Assembly: GCA_039621445.1 (NCBI GenBank)
Contig: CP154954.1
Location: forward strand, 67,614,714 to 67,678,713
DNA length: 64,000 nt
Origin: Euglena gracilis
Taxonomy: Eukaryota; Euglenida; Euglenophyceae; Euglenales
Direction: 5' to 3'
The notes beneath the pieces were generated by a model. The model did not search any database, was not told the DNA's origin, and was given only the letters and a program-made list of their open reading frames with translations. Position numbers and translations under genes: made by a program. Shown piece after piece: positions 32,601 to 45,800 of this stretch (position 1 is its first letter; the number at the start of each line of letters is the position of its first letter).

Positions 32601-35600
32601 TTATTGCTGCCTTTGCCCATTATTTCCTGCCTTTTGCTTTCCTTTGGTCACTATTGTTGCTTTTGCCCACTTTTTGCTGTGTTTCGGCTGCTTTTGGCCA
32701 GCTTTTGCTTTGCTTTGACCTCTTTTGACCACTTTTGGCCTCTTTAACCTACTTTTGACCACTTTTCTCTGCTTTTGGCCATTTTTGTCCACTTCTGGCC
32801 ACTTTCAGGCAACTTTAAACGTCTGTTTGTTGCTTTTGACATCAAGAGCAGTCAAATGTGACCTAAAAATGGCCTAAAAGTGGCAAAAAAATGGTTAAAA
32901 TGGCCAAAGGCTCCAAAAGCAGGCAAAAACAACAAAAACTTTGGGCCAAAAATGGCCCAAAATGACCCTGCTTTTGGCCAATTTGGGTCACTTTGGCAGC
33001 TTTTGTTCACTTTTGGCAACAAACTGGCACAAAATGCTCAAATTGATCAAATTGGACCAAAAATAGGCCCAAAAATGGGCAAAAATAACAAAAGAAAAGG
33101 TCGAAAGTGGCTTTAAATGGTCAAAAATGTCCCAAAATGGCCCAAAATGGCCCAAGAGCAGGACAAAATGGCCCAAAATTACAAGAAGTGGGCAAAAAGT
33201 GGCCAAAAATGGTCAAAATAGGTCAAAATGGGTGAATTGTGGTGGCAAATGGGCCAAAAAGGGGACAAAAGCGACCAAAAATGGCCAAAAAGTGGCCAAA
33301 AGTGGCCAAAAGTGACAACGTGAGCCAGATGAGCCAGAAAAATCTCAACATCTGGGATAAAAATGAGCCTAATTCCTCATTCTCACTGAAAAATTGGCAT
33401 TAATTAGGAAAAAGTTGCGCGGTCGGCTGCGGTCGGCTGCGGTCGGCTGCGGTCGGCTGCGGTCGGCTGCGGTCGGCACCCCACCTATGACAGTCCTGAA
33501 ACCCGCGGTCGGCAGCGGTCGGCTGCGGTCGGCTGCGGTCGGCTGCGGTCGGCTGCGGTCGGCATAGGTGCCTGCTTGTGATATTCCACCTGCAAGAAAC
33601 TGTGCCAAGAACTCAAGAACACTGATATGTTTGTTTACCGACCAGGTGGGTGATGTTTTCTCACCACAGCACCAATTGCCAGGAAACACTTGTCATGGGG
33701 AACTCATGCTTCTCCTGGGCATCATCCCCCATGAAAGGAGTCATGTGCCACATGGCAAGTTGGGCAGCACGGGGATGACAACCATTGGGGGCAGGCTGTT
33801 TTTTACAAACCCGGGGGGGAGGGGGGGTCCGGGGTGCCTGTGAGTGCCTGCCCAGGCAGGCACTACCCCCCCCCGGGAGGGGTCGGATTTCGGCCTGTGC
33901 CCGGGCACATTCCTTTGAAAATAGGCCATTTTTGGCTCCCCAGCGCCTTTGGCGCCGGGGTTGTGCTAGGGCACCTTTGGCCGTGTGCCCTACCCCCCCC
34001 CCCGGGGGGTCGGATTTGGAGTGCCTTGGGGTGCCTGCCCAAGCAGGCACCCCCCCCCCCCCCCGGGAGGGGGTCGGCACCCGACTAAAATACAGCCTGA
34101 TTGGGGTGAAAAGACTGGGCAACATGCATATGCTGATATCACATGTTTTCAAGCCTTCCACTGCAAAAGCAGGTGTTCAAATGCCACACAGCCGTGCAAC
34201 ACAACGCGCCCCGACCCTGAGGCAAGAACGAGAGGCCTGAGCCTCCCTGCCCGACACTGACACGGCGCTCGGGAGGAAGACCATGTCCTGGGCCCTCACC
34301 TCGTCAGAGAGCGCCCACTCCAGCGCCCGCTTCTGCAACTCAGGAGCTGTGCGAGCCAATGGCAGCCCTGCCCAGCTATGCAACGGAACAATGAACAATA
34401 CCTAACCCCTCACTGATTAGCCCCCCACGTATAACCCCACCATTTGGCTGGGACCACCCAACCCACATCCTATAAACCCGCTGAGAGAGGGAGGAGGGGG
34501 GAGGGGGGTGCCACCACCGGGGGGATCATAAAATTCTCAGAAAATATAAATTGGTGGGTCTTGGATTTTTGGCCGCCAGTTGCACTCCCCCAAAAATCCC
34601 TATATCCCCTTCTGAAGGGCTAAGTTTTCATTACTCGGGGGGGGGGGGGTTGGTCATAAATAAAATTGGTTTGAACAAAATTGGTTATGGAAAAAATTTG
34701 GCACTTTTTAAAAAACTGGAACGGAAATATTTGGGCACCCTTCAAAAGTCGGTCGGCGAAAACGCGCCCCCAGCACCCCCAGGGTGAAACGTTTTGTCAC
34801 CCAAGAGCCAGAATTCTCAAAAGGGTCCGGGTCCAAATTTTTGGGCAGTGTTTGGCCAACCAATTTTGTCCGAACCAATTTTGTTTATGACCAATCCCCC
34901 CCCTCGGTGGCTCTGTGGAGGCAGGGGGGGAGGTGGCAATGATGATTGCGCCAAGGTCCACTGGATACTGGTCCACATTGAATACCACTGGGCATGGTAT
35001 TCAACATCCCACATGGCCCACCCGTCCCTAAAACTCCTGCTGGCCTGAGCTCCCAGCCTGGCCTCCCCACCCCCCCCCCACTGCACCTTGGCTTTGCGGC
35101 TAACCCCCCCCCCCCGGCCTCCAACGCTGTACAGGAAGGCCTGGTGGGGGGTGATCGACCCCCCCCCCAACCACCACCCTAACTGTTTGGCCAATTCCCG
35201 TTCTGTCTTGCCGGCCATCCCCCCCCCGGCAGGCCAGGGCCAGGGAGGGGCTGGCGAGGGTACCGTAAATGTCCCGCTGGACCGCCCCGTCGGTCACGGC
35301 GTTGTGCAGCTTCACCAGCTCGTCAAAGGTGGCCGGGGTCGGGGCACGCCCAGTGTTTGGTGCACGGCCAGGAGGAGGTGGGCGGCATCCATGCCCCCCC
35401 CCAAAGAAGTCGCCCGATAGGTCACCCGGCCCAAACCGAGGTGTGAACCCCCCCCCCCGGGGGGGTTGAGGGGCAGGGGTCCTGTCCCCCCTGAGCAGTG
35501 ACCGAAGCGGCTGAGTTTTGGCCCGGAACAGCGCAGCTAGTCGGAGGGCGTTGCCAGCGGTGACAGGGTTACCGGCATGTGTTGTCCAAAGCTGGGACCA

Positions 35601-38600
35601 AAAGCCACCCGCCCCAGTATTGACCCCTCGCCCCCCCCCCTGCCTGGGCTGGGGTTTGAGTGGCAAACAAAAACGGTCACAAATTGAACAAAGAATCTGT
35701 TCTCGCACAAATGGTTTCAGATTTCCACAGAGCCCTGTAGCAGAGCTGGTTGGGGTGTTGCTGTGGGGCAGGGCTGTGCGAGTGTGATGGTGTGTGCACA
35801 GCCCATGGGTCAACTTAGGCTTTGGGGCTTCGGGTTGATACCACCCACAAAACTCGAGGGGGTAAAAAAACCTTTTTGGCACACAGTGCTGCACCCGTGC
35901 TTCAATTAAAAGGGGGAGTACTTCCCCCGCCCTCCTGTCGATTTCAGATGATGCAAACAGGGCAGCCCAGCGGCCAAACAGGGGGCGCGGCGGGTCGTTC
36001 GCGGCAGCGATGGCCATCACAGCGCCGCGGATGTCCGCCGACACAGCGGACAGCGAGCCGCCCACCAGCGCCGCGTACCGCGGCTTCGCCTCCGCCCACA
36101 CGCCGGGCTCCGTCGCGCAGAATGCAGCCAGCAGCCCGATGAGGGTCTGCCGCAGCTGCTTCACGTTCTCCCCGTCCTCTGCACGGTGGTCGTTGCCAGG
36201 GGCATGCCCCGTGTGGCGACACGGGTGGCATGTGTTTTCAAAAAAAGAAGAAACAAGTTAGCAAAATCATTAAGCATTACACAATTAAATTAAAAAGTTG
36301 TCAAAAGCGAAGAAGGTGGGAACAAAAACGGGAACAAAACCCCTCTGTGCAGTCCCAGCCATTGAACTCCTTCTGTGTTTCGGATCCTGCCAAGCGGTGG
36401 GTGGCCACAACTAAATCTGAAACAGGGGATGGTCCACTAACAGCCCTCAACCAGCCCGTCTTTTCACACTTGTCATACCCTCCCCCCTCTTGTCTAAGCA
36501 CCGGAAAAGATGGGTAAGAACCGGGGGGGGGGGGTGCTTGTTTTGCCAAAATATGGGTAAGAACCAGGGGGGTGGTGCTTAGGCAATGGGGAAAAATTTG
36601 GGGAGGGGAGATGTCCAAGAGGGGGTTTGATGTTGTGGACCACTTCAGGTCGCTGGGGTTCTGGCTTGCAACTTCCCCAATCCAATAAGAGTTTCCTGTG
36701 ATTATTTTCTGGCGCCTCCACAGCCATGCCTCTGGTTCCAGCCCACACGCTGCGCGTGGGGCCGCACGAAGTCGGCGGCGAACTGGCGGAAGGCGTCCGC
36801 CACCGCCTCCGGGAGGCCGACACGGATCAGCCGGTCCAGCGCCAGCAGCACCGCGCTGAGCTGCACCCACACCTTGTCGTTGTCCTCCGCGCCGAACCCG
36901 CGCAGAAGCGCCACCACCTGAGCCGGGGCCGGGGGGTGCGTCCGAGGGTGACCGCCCCCCAGTTAGAAGCCCCCCAGGGCTGCTTTTTGGTCACACTGCG
37001 GAATACCCAGGGGGGGGAGACTTCTGTTTGAGTAGCCCTTTTAAAGGTCCAAAAACCCTGGGCACCAGGTGCATTAAGTGAGGCGTTTTGGACCTTTTAA
37101 AAAAAAAACCATGCACAACACCTTTTTATGTGTACCCCCCCCTATGTCCAATGACCGGTAACCTCTGTCCTCCGACTGGGGGGGGGGGGTCGTTGGACAT
37201 AGGGTAGTGACCAAAAAGGTGTCCTCTGACCGGGGGGGTGGTCGTTGGACATGGGGTCAAAAAAAAGTTGGTGGGCACCCGGGTCCCCACCCACCCAAAA
37301 ATGCCCAAATTTTCCCTTCCGGAGCTTTGCGCTGAAAACTTTGGGCAATTTTGACAAATTTTTGTCCAAAAAGTGTCATAAATGGCATTTTGGCCAAATT
37401 TTTGGCCAATTTTTGGGCAAAATTTTTCGTCCCGGCGCTTCGCGCCGGGACCAAAAATTTGGTCAAACCTCTGAAAAGGTGTCCTCTGACCGGGGGGGTG
37501 GTCATTGGACATAGGGGGGTCGTTGGACATAGGGGGGGGGGGGTACGTTCCATATGCATGTCAGAGTTCCTCAGAAGACTCCATCCTTTTTGATGCCCCT
37601 GGTGAATCCGAGCATTCATCAGAAATCCTCAGGTGAAGGTGAAGAGAGGCATTTGGAAGCAGAGGTGTTGAACAGCAATGGTCTGAAATTGGATCAGGCC
37701 CTACTTTACTTTGATGCAGGAACAGAGGCTGACATGGGAAGGCAGAGAGGAAGAGGAGAGAAGTGTGCTCATTCCAGGACAAGACGCCCTCAGTTAAAAA
37801 AGCCATCGTGACAGTGGGGAAAAAAATTGGAGGGTTGAGTGCAGTTCTCATTGTTTAGAAAAATGCCAAAGATGCGGACCTGACTGAAAACTAAGGTTTG
37901 ACAGCGCTTCAAGGTATTTCACTCTGAGTGTCGGACCCCCTCTCCCACGTCTTGTTTGTCCCAACCCTCTCACCAAATGGTCAAAAAACCAAAGGATTGT
38001 TGAGACTGTGGCAAAAAACCGATCTTGCATTTGCGCGCTTGCAACCTTCGGACGCCCTGAACATTTGCAGCCAGGGACGGGAGGCTTTGGGTTGGATTTT
38101 TGACGGAAACCCCGAGGGGGGCTTCTCTTTGGGGGGTTGTAATTTGGGGGGCTTCGTTGGGGGTGGGGGGAGCACTCCAGCCAAGGTGACGGCACTGGGA
38201 TCCAGGCTTGGGCAGGCGATTACTTCGCAAAAAAAAACCGGAGTTTCTGCCCCCCCCCCCATGTCTAACAAACACGTATCCCCCATACGTCCAATCACCA
38301 GTAACCTCTGTCCTCTGGCCGCGGGGGGGGGGGGGGCGTCGTTGGAGGTGGGGTTGTGTCCAAAAAGGTGACGCGCGACCGGGGGCCGTCGTGGGACAAA
38401 GGGGTCCAAAAAAAGTCGGCAACTACCCAGGACTCCCCCAAAAGTCCCCCAGGTTGTTTCAAATTTCCTGCCAGCGACAAAGTGATTGTATGGGTTGGAC
38501 ACTTTCGATCCCCTGGGGGGGGGGGGGGGTTGTGCTATAGCACACCCCCGGTGCCGAAGGTGCAGGGTCCTGAAAATGGCCATTTTTCAAGGGAGATTTG

Positions 38601-41600
38601 CCTCGTCGACAGGCACTGCGACTCAAAAATGACCGGGGGGGCCTGCTATGGGCAAGAACAATAGAACAAGGCACCTCCCTCCCCCAGGGGCTGGTGAACA
38701 GAGCACCAAGCTGTCGCTCATGGGCATAGCGTCTTGACCGTCCCCAAAAACAAAAATTCCAAATAATCGATCTGCTTGATGGTTCTCAGTCACCACCACC
38801 CAAACCATTAAACCCTGGTCCTGGTCATTGGTTTAAATTCGTCGACCCCATGAGGTGTTTTGTTTGCCAATTGGAGTTCAAACCGGCAAAAAAATTTTGG
38901 GCAGGTTCCGCTGCCGTTCAAGAATGGGGGCGGTGGGGAGGGATGAGGCAGCCCCCCGGGGCGGATCGGCGTGGCCTGCCTTGCACAGGGCGAAGCTATC
39001 GCTCAGCAGGCCGATGCGGTCCTCGGGGGGCAGCTGCCCAAGGCTCTGGCTGAGCCGCTGGCAGCATGGCGTCCGCCGAGCTCGCGCGCCGGAGCAAACA
39101 CAATTCTTTTGCGGTTTACCCCTCGATTCAGCAAAAATGTGCGTTTTTTGTGTTTGTATTTTTTTGTATCTGTTGCATTTGTATAATTTGCATTTTTTAC
39201 GTTCGATTTGCATCTTTCTGCGAGGCACTTTTCGAGGGTCCATGCCCGCACCCCTACTGCTTGGACTGTCTTGCTTGCCAGGAGCTAAGTTCCCAGGAGG
39301 GGAGGGGTAGAGGGTAGGCCTGGTGCCCCCGCAGGACAGGCCACATGGCGAGGTCAATATCATTATGGGTGTTGGGGGGGGGGGGTCAGAATCACTCCTT
39401 CGGTCTGAGGGTGGAAAACCCTTCACACACTGACATTTTGACAAGATTGCTTTTTAGCACATTTTTACGCTTAATAATAATCATTTTTTTGCACGGTGAA
39501 TAAACTCGTTTGACGTTTGCACCACATGAGGGTGAAGACACCGGCATCCCCCCCCCTGCCAGCCGGCCACCATGGGCGGTTCATCCCCGCCGGGTACAGC
39601 ACGCGGCAGGGGACCTGCTGGCCGAAGTTGAGCTGCCTCCGGGGCATGGCAGAACGCTCCCCAGGTGGTGGTCTATGGGGCAAGATGGGGGGGAAATGTG
39701 CTACCCTGGCCTCGGGAAAAAAATGCACAAAAATACGCACTTCGGATTTGGACACATTTTTTAATTTTTAAAGAATTTCCAAAAAAAAATGCACAAAAAA
39801 TTTGAAATTTTAAAGAATGCACAAAAAAATGTGGAAACATGGGAAAAGTGCCGTGTGCATTCCTCTCCCCTGCTTTGCTGTTGGCTGGTTGGACCCCGCC
39901 CCCCCACCCCGCACCCCGGGGAGTGCCGGCTTCAGCGTTGCCCCGGCCTCAGCCACGATGCGCCGGCGACGGGCACGGTCAGCTCCTGGGACGGGGCCCG
40001 CAGGAAAGAGATGGCCTGCGGCACATCAGGGCCATGGGCCATTCACCCGGACAAAGGCCCTGCTAAGCCCACAGGTTGGGAAAAAGCGCTGGCTGGGCTG
40101 GCTAGTTCCCGAAATACTTTTGGGCAAAAAATTGAGGTCGCAAAAAAAAAGGTCAAAAAGCCATTTAAACGACGTTAGGCCTGCCATCTTTTTCACTCAA
40201 CTTTCCTGGACTGAGGTGGCCCCAACCGAAATACATCGATTTTCCTGTGCGCTTGTGAGGAAAGAAAACAGCACCGAAAGATAGCTGGGGTTTTTAATGT
40301 TTTTTTGGCGGGGGCTCTTAAAGAAACCCCCCCCAAAAAATGCCAAAAATGAGCATCTTTGGCTGGTTTGGGGGGTTAAAATTATGGCGTTTCGCACCGC
40401 TCAATGGGGGGGGAAAAACGGCTAAACCTGCTTGCAGGCCCCTCTGGCGGGGGGATCCACTGTGATTTCCACGAGCCAAAGTTGGACTACATGCAGTCCA
40501 GCCCCCCCCCCCCCGTAGGCAGAAACATACCAAAACCGGGTGTATCAGTGCACACCTAGGAATGGGCTGAGACCATTGACACCGTGAGGCATGAATGTGA
40601 CATGGCTGGGGCCGTCGCTGCCAAGGAGAATGGGGACGACCCACTGCACCTTGTCGGGGGAGGGAATGGCCCTCGTGGGGAACCCGTTCGTTTCCGTGCC
40701 AATGATGTAGGGTACAGGGGTCAACAGACGGGACCACACGAGGACAGGTAGGTAGGGGACAGTTTCCCAGGCTACCAGGGTTGTCCGGGTCAGAGGGAAA
40801 AAGAGCCGACAATTTTTGTCCCCCCCCACCGCCAAGAAAAGGTTCAGCCCTGCCTGGGTCACACCAAGGGCGTGGGGCCATTCCCTGCTATCGCCAGGCT
40901 GGACAGAGCCGTCGGCAAGGAACCACTGCTGCTGGAGTTCCAGCTTGCCATGCTCAGGGCGGCATCCACACACGCGCGCGCGCGGACACCACACACGCAC
41001 ACACCCACGCACACACCCACGCATGCACACATGCACATGTGAGTGCACGCACGCACCCACCCATGCTTGCACGCACACCATACCATTGCTTACCGATCTG
41101 CGGAGGGTGTCACTTTCCACTTTCAAAAAAGCAGCCAGTCACATCACCCAATGCCAACCCCCCCAGGGGGGGGGGGTCGGTAGCTCTGGCAACTCGGCCA
41201 AAAATGGCCAAAAATCTGGTAACTAAAAGTAACTAAAAGATTTTGGTCCAAAATCCCAAAGATTTTCCCGTCTTCAGTGCCAGGTGGCAACTTTTGGTCA
41301 GTTCTGATCGACCACCCCCTGTGTGCACTGCACCCCCCAGCGGGGGGGGGGGGGGGTCGGGAGCCAAAAAACCAGTCAGTCACTCCAGGAAAAAAAAAAC
41401 AGTCAGCACACCACCCCCTCCCATTACAACGGGTCTCTGGCAGGGCCAATGCCCCCCTGGGCCCCATTCTCAAAGGGGTCCTTCACCACCTTCAGCACAG
41501 GGAAGCCCATCTTCTCCGTCCAGCTGCCCACCAGCTCCTTGACGGGCTTGCCAGACACCTCCTCCCACGCCTGCGCCAGGTCCATGGTTGGCACCCGGCC

Positions 41601-42778
41601 CGGCTCAAGTTAGACGGCGACACGCATACGCCATCGCCGTAAACCCCCAGGGCACTTTTCAACCCCCCAAAGGGGGGGGCCGGGTTTTGGGGTGGGTAGT
41701 GCCAGCACCCCCCCCCCCAGCACGAAGGCAGCCCCTCTGGGGATCGACAGTGTGAACTTTTTTTCTCTGACCCCCACACCCGCCTAGGAAACTGTCCTCC
41801 ACTCTCTGTATTAGCTGACCTGTCACTGAATGCGTATTTGGAAAAGCCAATTTTTTTTTCACAAATGTGTGAGATGGGGCTTTATTTTGCCCTGTTAAAA
41901 CACACACAACAAACAAAAGCAAGCAATGGCCGTGGGTTATTTCCAGGGTCCCGAAACTGGCCAATTTCAACAGGGAACATCGGCTTGGTCGGCAAGCACT
42001 GGGGTTCGAAACTGACCCCTGGGGGGTCAATTTTCAAATCAAATCAAGCCTCCCGGGGTGCCTATGGCACCCCGTCGCACTGGGCAATCCCCCCCCTGGG
42101 GTTTGGTAAAAAGAAGCCTGGTCGACACCATGAGGAAACAGTTTGTGGGCGGGGTGGGTTCCGCCTGCCTGCCGAAAGCACTGACTTCCCCTGGGGGCGA
42201 AATGTGAGCTCCTTGAAAATGAAGTGGTGCCAGCAAAGCTTTCTGAAACCCCAGCAACCGAAAAGAACTTCTGAACAAAAAAATGCGTTTGAAACCACCT
42301 GGGACCCAGTCCAATTAGGAGGAGGTCGATGCCAAAAAGCAACAAAGCAGTTTGTTGTGTATTGTGGATGTGTTTTTGAAATTCTGGATACATCCTGGAC
42401 CAACCGACTGTTTTTTTACCAACCCCGGGGGGGAGGGGGGGTCCGGAGTGCCTATGAGTGCCTGCTCAGGCAAGCACTACCCCCCCCCCCCGGGGGGTCG
42501 GATTTCAGCCTGTGCCCAGGCACATTCCTTTGAAAATAGGCCGTTTTTGGCTCCCCGGCGCCTTCGGCGCTGGGGTTGTGCTAGGGCACTTTTGGCCATG
42601 TGCCCGACCCCCCCCCCGGGGGTCGGATCGGGAGTGCCTTGGAGTGCCTGCCCAGGCAGGCACCCCCCCCCGGCGTGGGGTCGGCACCCGACTAAAACAC
42701 AGCCTGTCCTGGACAGGGCTTTATCCAAATCATTGATACATTCAAAATCAAAGTTTCCTGAATGTCTTAAACTTCGCA

Positions 42779-42809
<31 letters not shown>

Positions 42810-45800
42810 CAACAATAAATGGCACGGCGACCAGCAGTTTGCAGAGCCTGGTGAAGAGCATCCCAGTGGCTGATGGATGGTACTGATGGAAAATTGGCAA
42901 TATCACAGTGGCCCAATCAGCAATTGCAGTATTACCGCAAGTTGACGCTGTCAGGCTACCAAACAGTGAGGAGAACCGGGAGCTCAGTGTTGTCGTATGC
43001 GTGGCGCTTGAAGTACAGCTGCAGGCCCTTCTGGAAGTGGTCTTGACCAAGCACTGCAAACAGCATCGTCCCGCAGCGTCGCATGAAGCACTTTCCCCAC
43101 ACCCACGACGTGCGCACAACACCAAAGAAGGAACTTAAAGCTCCCTGGATTTCCTCCGTTTAACCTCCCTGCGCCACCGCAAGCTAAAAGATCTCCACCG
43201 GACTTGGTTCTGCTTAATTCTGGTTTGTGGAAGAAATGGTCAACTTTTTGAGAAGAACTCGTCCCCAATGCCAACCACCAACCTTATTATGTACAGCATG
43301 GCTTCCCGAAATACCCCGCAGGCACCAGCTAACCGATGGGCTGTGGAGGACACACATGCACCACACTCAGGCTGTCAGGGCGGCATGGGAAGACCTGGTG
43401 GGGGGTTCGGACCCCCCCCACCAGAATGGGGGTGGAGGGCTGAGCCTCCCCCACCCACCACCAAGACGGTTTTGGGCATTCCCGTACAGCCCTGGGGAGG
43501 GAACTCCTGGCGGTGAAACCGATCGAGGGGGAGGTGAGCCTATCAATACCCCTCCACGGGACTGTACAAGAAAGCCCCCCCCCACACACACCATCCACAG
43601 GGTCTACAGGATTCCCGCTTGGCCCGACCCCCACATCCATGCGGCGCTGGGCCGGACGAGGCTACCGCCCTTGGAGTAGGAGATGGAGTCGAACACCTCC
43701 TCCACCTCCGCGGCGTGGGCGATGGGGACCTGGATGGGGTGGCTGGTCCGCAGTCCGTCCAGCACGAGGGCCCGCTGCTGGTCAGGGGCAGGGGGGCCGC
43801 TGGGCGGGGGGGGGGGGGGCAGGGGAGTATGGGAAGGCCTGGTGGGGGGGGGGGTCGACCACCCCCACCCACCACACCATTTTAACAGATTTTTTTCACA
43901 AAATTTTCCCCGGCGCCGAAGGCGCCGGGGAAAAAGTTTTGGGGTCGAAAATTGGTGCTCCCAGAAATACGGGAGGAGGTGGTAGGGGGGGGGGGGTGAC
44001 TCCCCCCCCACCTACCTCCCTGGCTGTTTGGCTGATTCCATGGGCAGTGACGATGGACCGATCCAAGTCACTAAAGTTGATCACCTGTGGAGCAGACGTC
44101 TGAGTGTGCCGCCACAAATCATCACGGGTTGCTTTTGGTCGATTGGCACAAGTGACGGCGGCGTCGATGCTTTATCGTCACCAATGCCATTCCTCGTTGG
44201 CATCATTACTGCCACTCCTGCCTTCACCTCCACCAGCTTATTATCATCGTTCATACATTCTTCCCCGAAATTCCGAGCACATAGAAAAAAGAACTGTGCC
44301 TCTGAAAGAAAATCCTGCTGAGGCCACATCGTTGAAAGTTCAGCGCAGGAGGCATCAATTTTTATCTGTATGAGGTAATGTTGGGTGTGTTCAAGTATAT
44401 CATCTACAACATCTAAAATTGTCTCCCATCTGACCATTTTTTGAACATAATTTTTGAACATCTCCACAGAAACTTTTTTGAATTCTTGACATGAGGGACC
44501 ACAAACCCAGCAGCCCAGCATGGCCAGGCACTGATCCAACTCGAGCTGATGGGGAAGATTGATGCACCAGGCGGATGCAGCCCCAGTCGTTGAGAGCCGC
44601 CAGGAAAGCTTTGGCAGCCCGGCGCCATTGCTCGCTCCCCCACGTGTGTTCATGATGGAGCGCCGCTGCGCTTGCCAGCGAGGCCCCCCTGGGCGGCACT
44701 GACAAAGACCTCCCACATGCGCCACTCCGGCAGGAGGTGGTCCACGCAGTATGACTCCATCCAGTTGGCGAAGCCCTCGTTCAGCCAAAGGTCGTCCCAC
44801 CACCGCATGGTCCCTGCCAGGCCTCCCCCGGTTGGTCAACTTCCCATGGTGTTTGACGGAAGAACAACCCCGACATTTGATCACCTGATTGCACCCAAGA
44901 CCCAGATTTTGACATTTTGATGTGACACCATCACCTGACCTTAACACATATGATGTTGTAAGATGCAACGAGATGATGCCGAACCCATGGTCTTTATTAC
45001 CCCCCCCCTATGTCCAATGACCGGTAACCTCTGTCCTCTGACCCGGGGGGGGGGGGGGTCGTTGGGCATAGGGTAGCGACCAAAAAGGTGTCCTCTGACC
45101 GGGGGGGTGGTCGTTGGACATGGGGTCAAAAAAAAGTTGGTGGGCACCCGGGTCCCCACCCACCCAAAAATGCCCAAATTTTCCCTTCCGGCGCTTGGCG
45201 CCGAAAATTTTGGGCAATTTTGACAAATTTTTGTCCAAAAAGGGTCAAAAATGGCACTTTGGCCAAATTTTTGGCCAATTTTTGGGCAAAATTTTTCGTC
45301 CCGGCGCTTCACGCCGGGATCAAAAATTTGGTCAAACCTCCGAAAAGGTGTCCTCTGACCGGGGGGGTGGTCATTGGACATAGGGGGGTCGTTGGACATA
45401 GGGGGGGGTACCTGGTGTGAGGGGGAACCTGTAGGGGAGAGCGGGGGGGGGGGGGCTGTTCGTTCTGGGCCAAAGAAAACTAAGGCCATCTTTGATGCGG
45501 ATGATGGGGGTCGAACAAAGAAAACAGGGTGGGCCTGGGCACGAGGTTGCCGAACCACTGGTGGGCGAGCTCGTGGGCGACAGTGACCGTGATGCGCTGC
45601 TTCTGGCGCGGATGCAGGGGACCTTTAGGCCCGTCCTGGGCACTGGACGGGGGGAGGGCATTGCACTCGACTGCACTGCATTGTTGTGGCACCTATCTTA
45701 AAGAGCTGTGGACCTTCCACACAGATATTCATGGCATACTGAAGCTGTTGCGTCGGTGAGAATTGCCCTGCGTTAGTTAGGTCTTCGGACGACTTTTCGA

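Larger units (their letters stand above)
32343..33574. mobile_element. element H, copy 1 (1.23 kb, GGTCGGCTGC subterminal repeats)
   Basis: Starts CAAGCACCTATGACAGATTC and ends GGCATAGGTGCCTG. It is flanked by perfect 8-bp repeats CTTGTGAT at 32,335 and 33,575. Just inside both ends are arrays of GGTCGGCTGC in the same strand sense; the centre is rich in TTTTGGCCACTTTTGGC and, further on, its complement. Homologous throughout to 46,487-47,581. Lies in intron 23. Confidence 0.92.

Noticed and set aside
32383-33563. GGTCGGCTGC repeats as a CRISPR array
   Set aside because: Units are contiguous 10-mers without spacers, inside a transposon with target duplications in a eukaryotic intron.
37554-37851. 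Overlapping open frames on both strands as a nested gene in intron 19
   Set aside because: No similarity or splice context; both strands being open suggests composition.
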